A program made the translations under genes and the position numbers. From Fibrobacterota bacterium (GTDB lineage Bacteria > Fibrobacterota > Chitinivibrionia > Chitinivibrionales > FEN-1185): a stretch of 64,000 nucleotides of DNA. Position 1 is the stretch's first letter; every line of letters begins with the position of its first letter. The notes under the pieces were generated by a model. It ran no database searches. It was given only the letters and a program-made list of their open reading frames with translations, and was not told the origin of the DNA. Shown here one piece after another: positions 63,907 to 64,000 of this stretch. The DNA lies in contig PLWQ01000026.1 of the NCBI GenBank assembly GCA_003165595.1, positions 187,128-251,127 of the forward strand. The letters are read 5' to 3'.

Positions 63907-64000
63907 ATGAATTCAACACTTCTTGACAACTTCATTCAAAAGAAACCAAAGATTCTTTCGAAAATTGCTTCTCCACTTCGGAACCTGTCAATAGTAATGA
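63907..64000 (+). CDS. Start of a gene cut by the window end
   Basis: ATG 63907 follows GGAGG by five bases and reads MNSTLLDNFIQKKPKILSKI, then ASPLRNLSIVM, to the end of the window without a stop (31 codons). Product unknown. AT-rich compared with the rest of the window. Confidence 0.6.
   Translation, partial: MNSTLLDNFIQKKPKILSKIASPLRNLSIVM

Overview
This window looks like a chromosomal segment of a free-living, Gram-negative, polymer-degrading bacterium of the Fibrobacterota / wider FCB type. That placement is inferred from family content and no marker tree was run. The grounds are many large secreted carbohydrate-active proteins with a C-terminal beta-rich tail like the sorting tails of FCB bacteria, a TyrRS whose N-terminus reads like the Bacteroidetes-type enzyme, an Nfn-type bifurcating transhydrogenase typical of anaerobes, a DUF6261-like protein, type IV pilus genes (PilT, PilC), FlgM and an F-type ATP synthase. 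Coding density is high, most genes are on the minus strand, and no tRNA, rRNA, transposase or CRISPR array was recognised.

Layout. 0-9.3 kb: three tandem paralogous secreted GH2-like proteins, duplicated together with their leader and 3' flank. 9.3-13.3 kb: a secreted 5'-nucleotidase and nfnA-nfnB. 13.4-16.8 kb: a degenerate PfkB-type kinase coupled to a CgeB-like glycosyltransferase, a PilZ protein and an ADP-ribosylglycohydrolase. 17-19.6 kb: cmk-rpsA behind a good promoter. 19.8-22.6 kb: pilT-pilC-flgM. 22.9-31.4 kb: a SPOR protein, a Crp-like regulator, a four-gene unit (giant TPR protein, RppH, ECF sigma factor, zinc-finger anti-sigma), AmpD-like amidase, a low-molecular-weight phosphatase and a small Cys protein. 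31.5-41.5 kb: tyrS, mtgA, membrane proteins, an Asn/Thr-rich beta-solenoid-like protein, trmB, a methyltransferase, an EF-hand membrane protein and a lipoprotein.

41.7-53.1 kb is a carbohydrate block: a GH-like enzyme, a secreted metallophosphoesterase, GH76 with a lectin domain, GH64 and a TPR-glycosyltransferase. It is interrupted at 43.3-44.9 kb by an accessory patch holding GC palindromes, three coupled small genes (one frameshifted, one apparently truncated) and a 21-bp tandem repeat. 53.1-60.6 kb: a toxin remnant, then a complete atp operon (atpZ-I-B-E-F-H-A-G-D-C) with a near-consensus promoter and a clear terminator. Its atpA-G-D core is flanked by composite intergenic repeats in inverted orientation. 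60.9-61.7 kb: a DUF6261-like gene. 61.7-63.9 kb: about 2.2 kb without a convincing gene, packed with a 42-bp tandem repeat, many small perfect hairpins, and a roughly 65-nt structured element also found at 23.5 kb. A gene starts at 63907 and runs off the window.

The most interesting unexplained features are the three-copy element whose stem changes by compensatory substitution, the two tandem repeats with periods of 21 and 42 bp, the GH2-like triplet lacking the usual acid/base glutamate, and the PfkB homologue without its catalytic aspartate.
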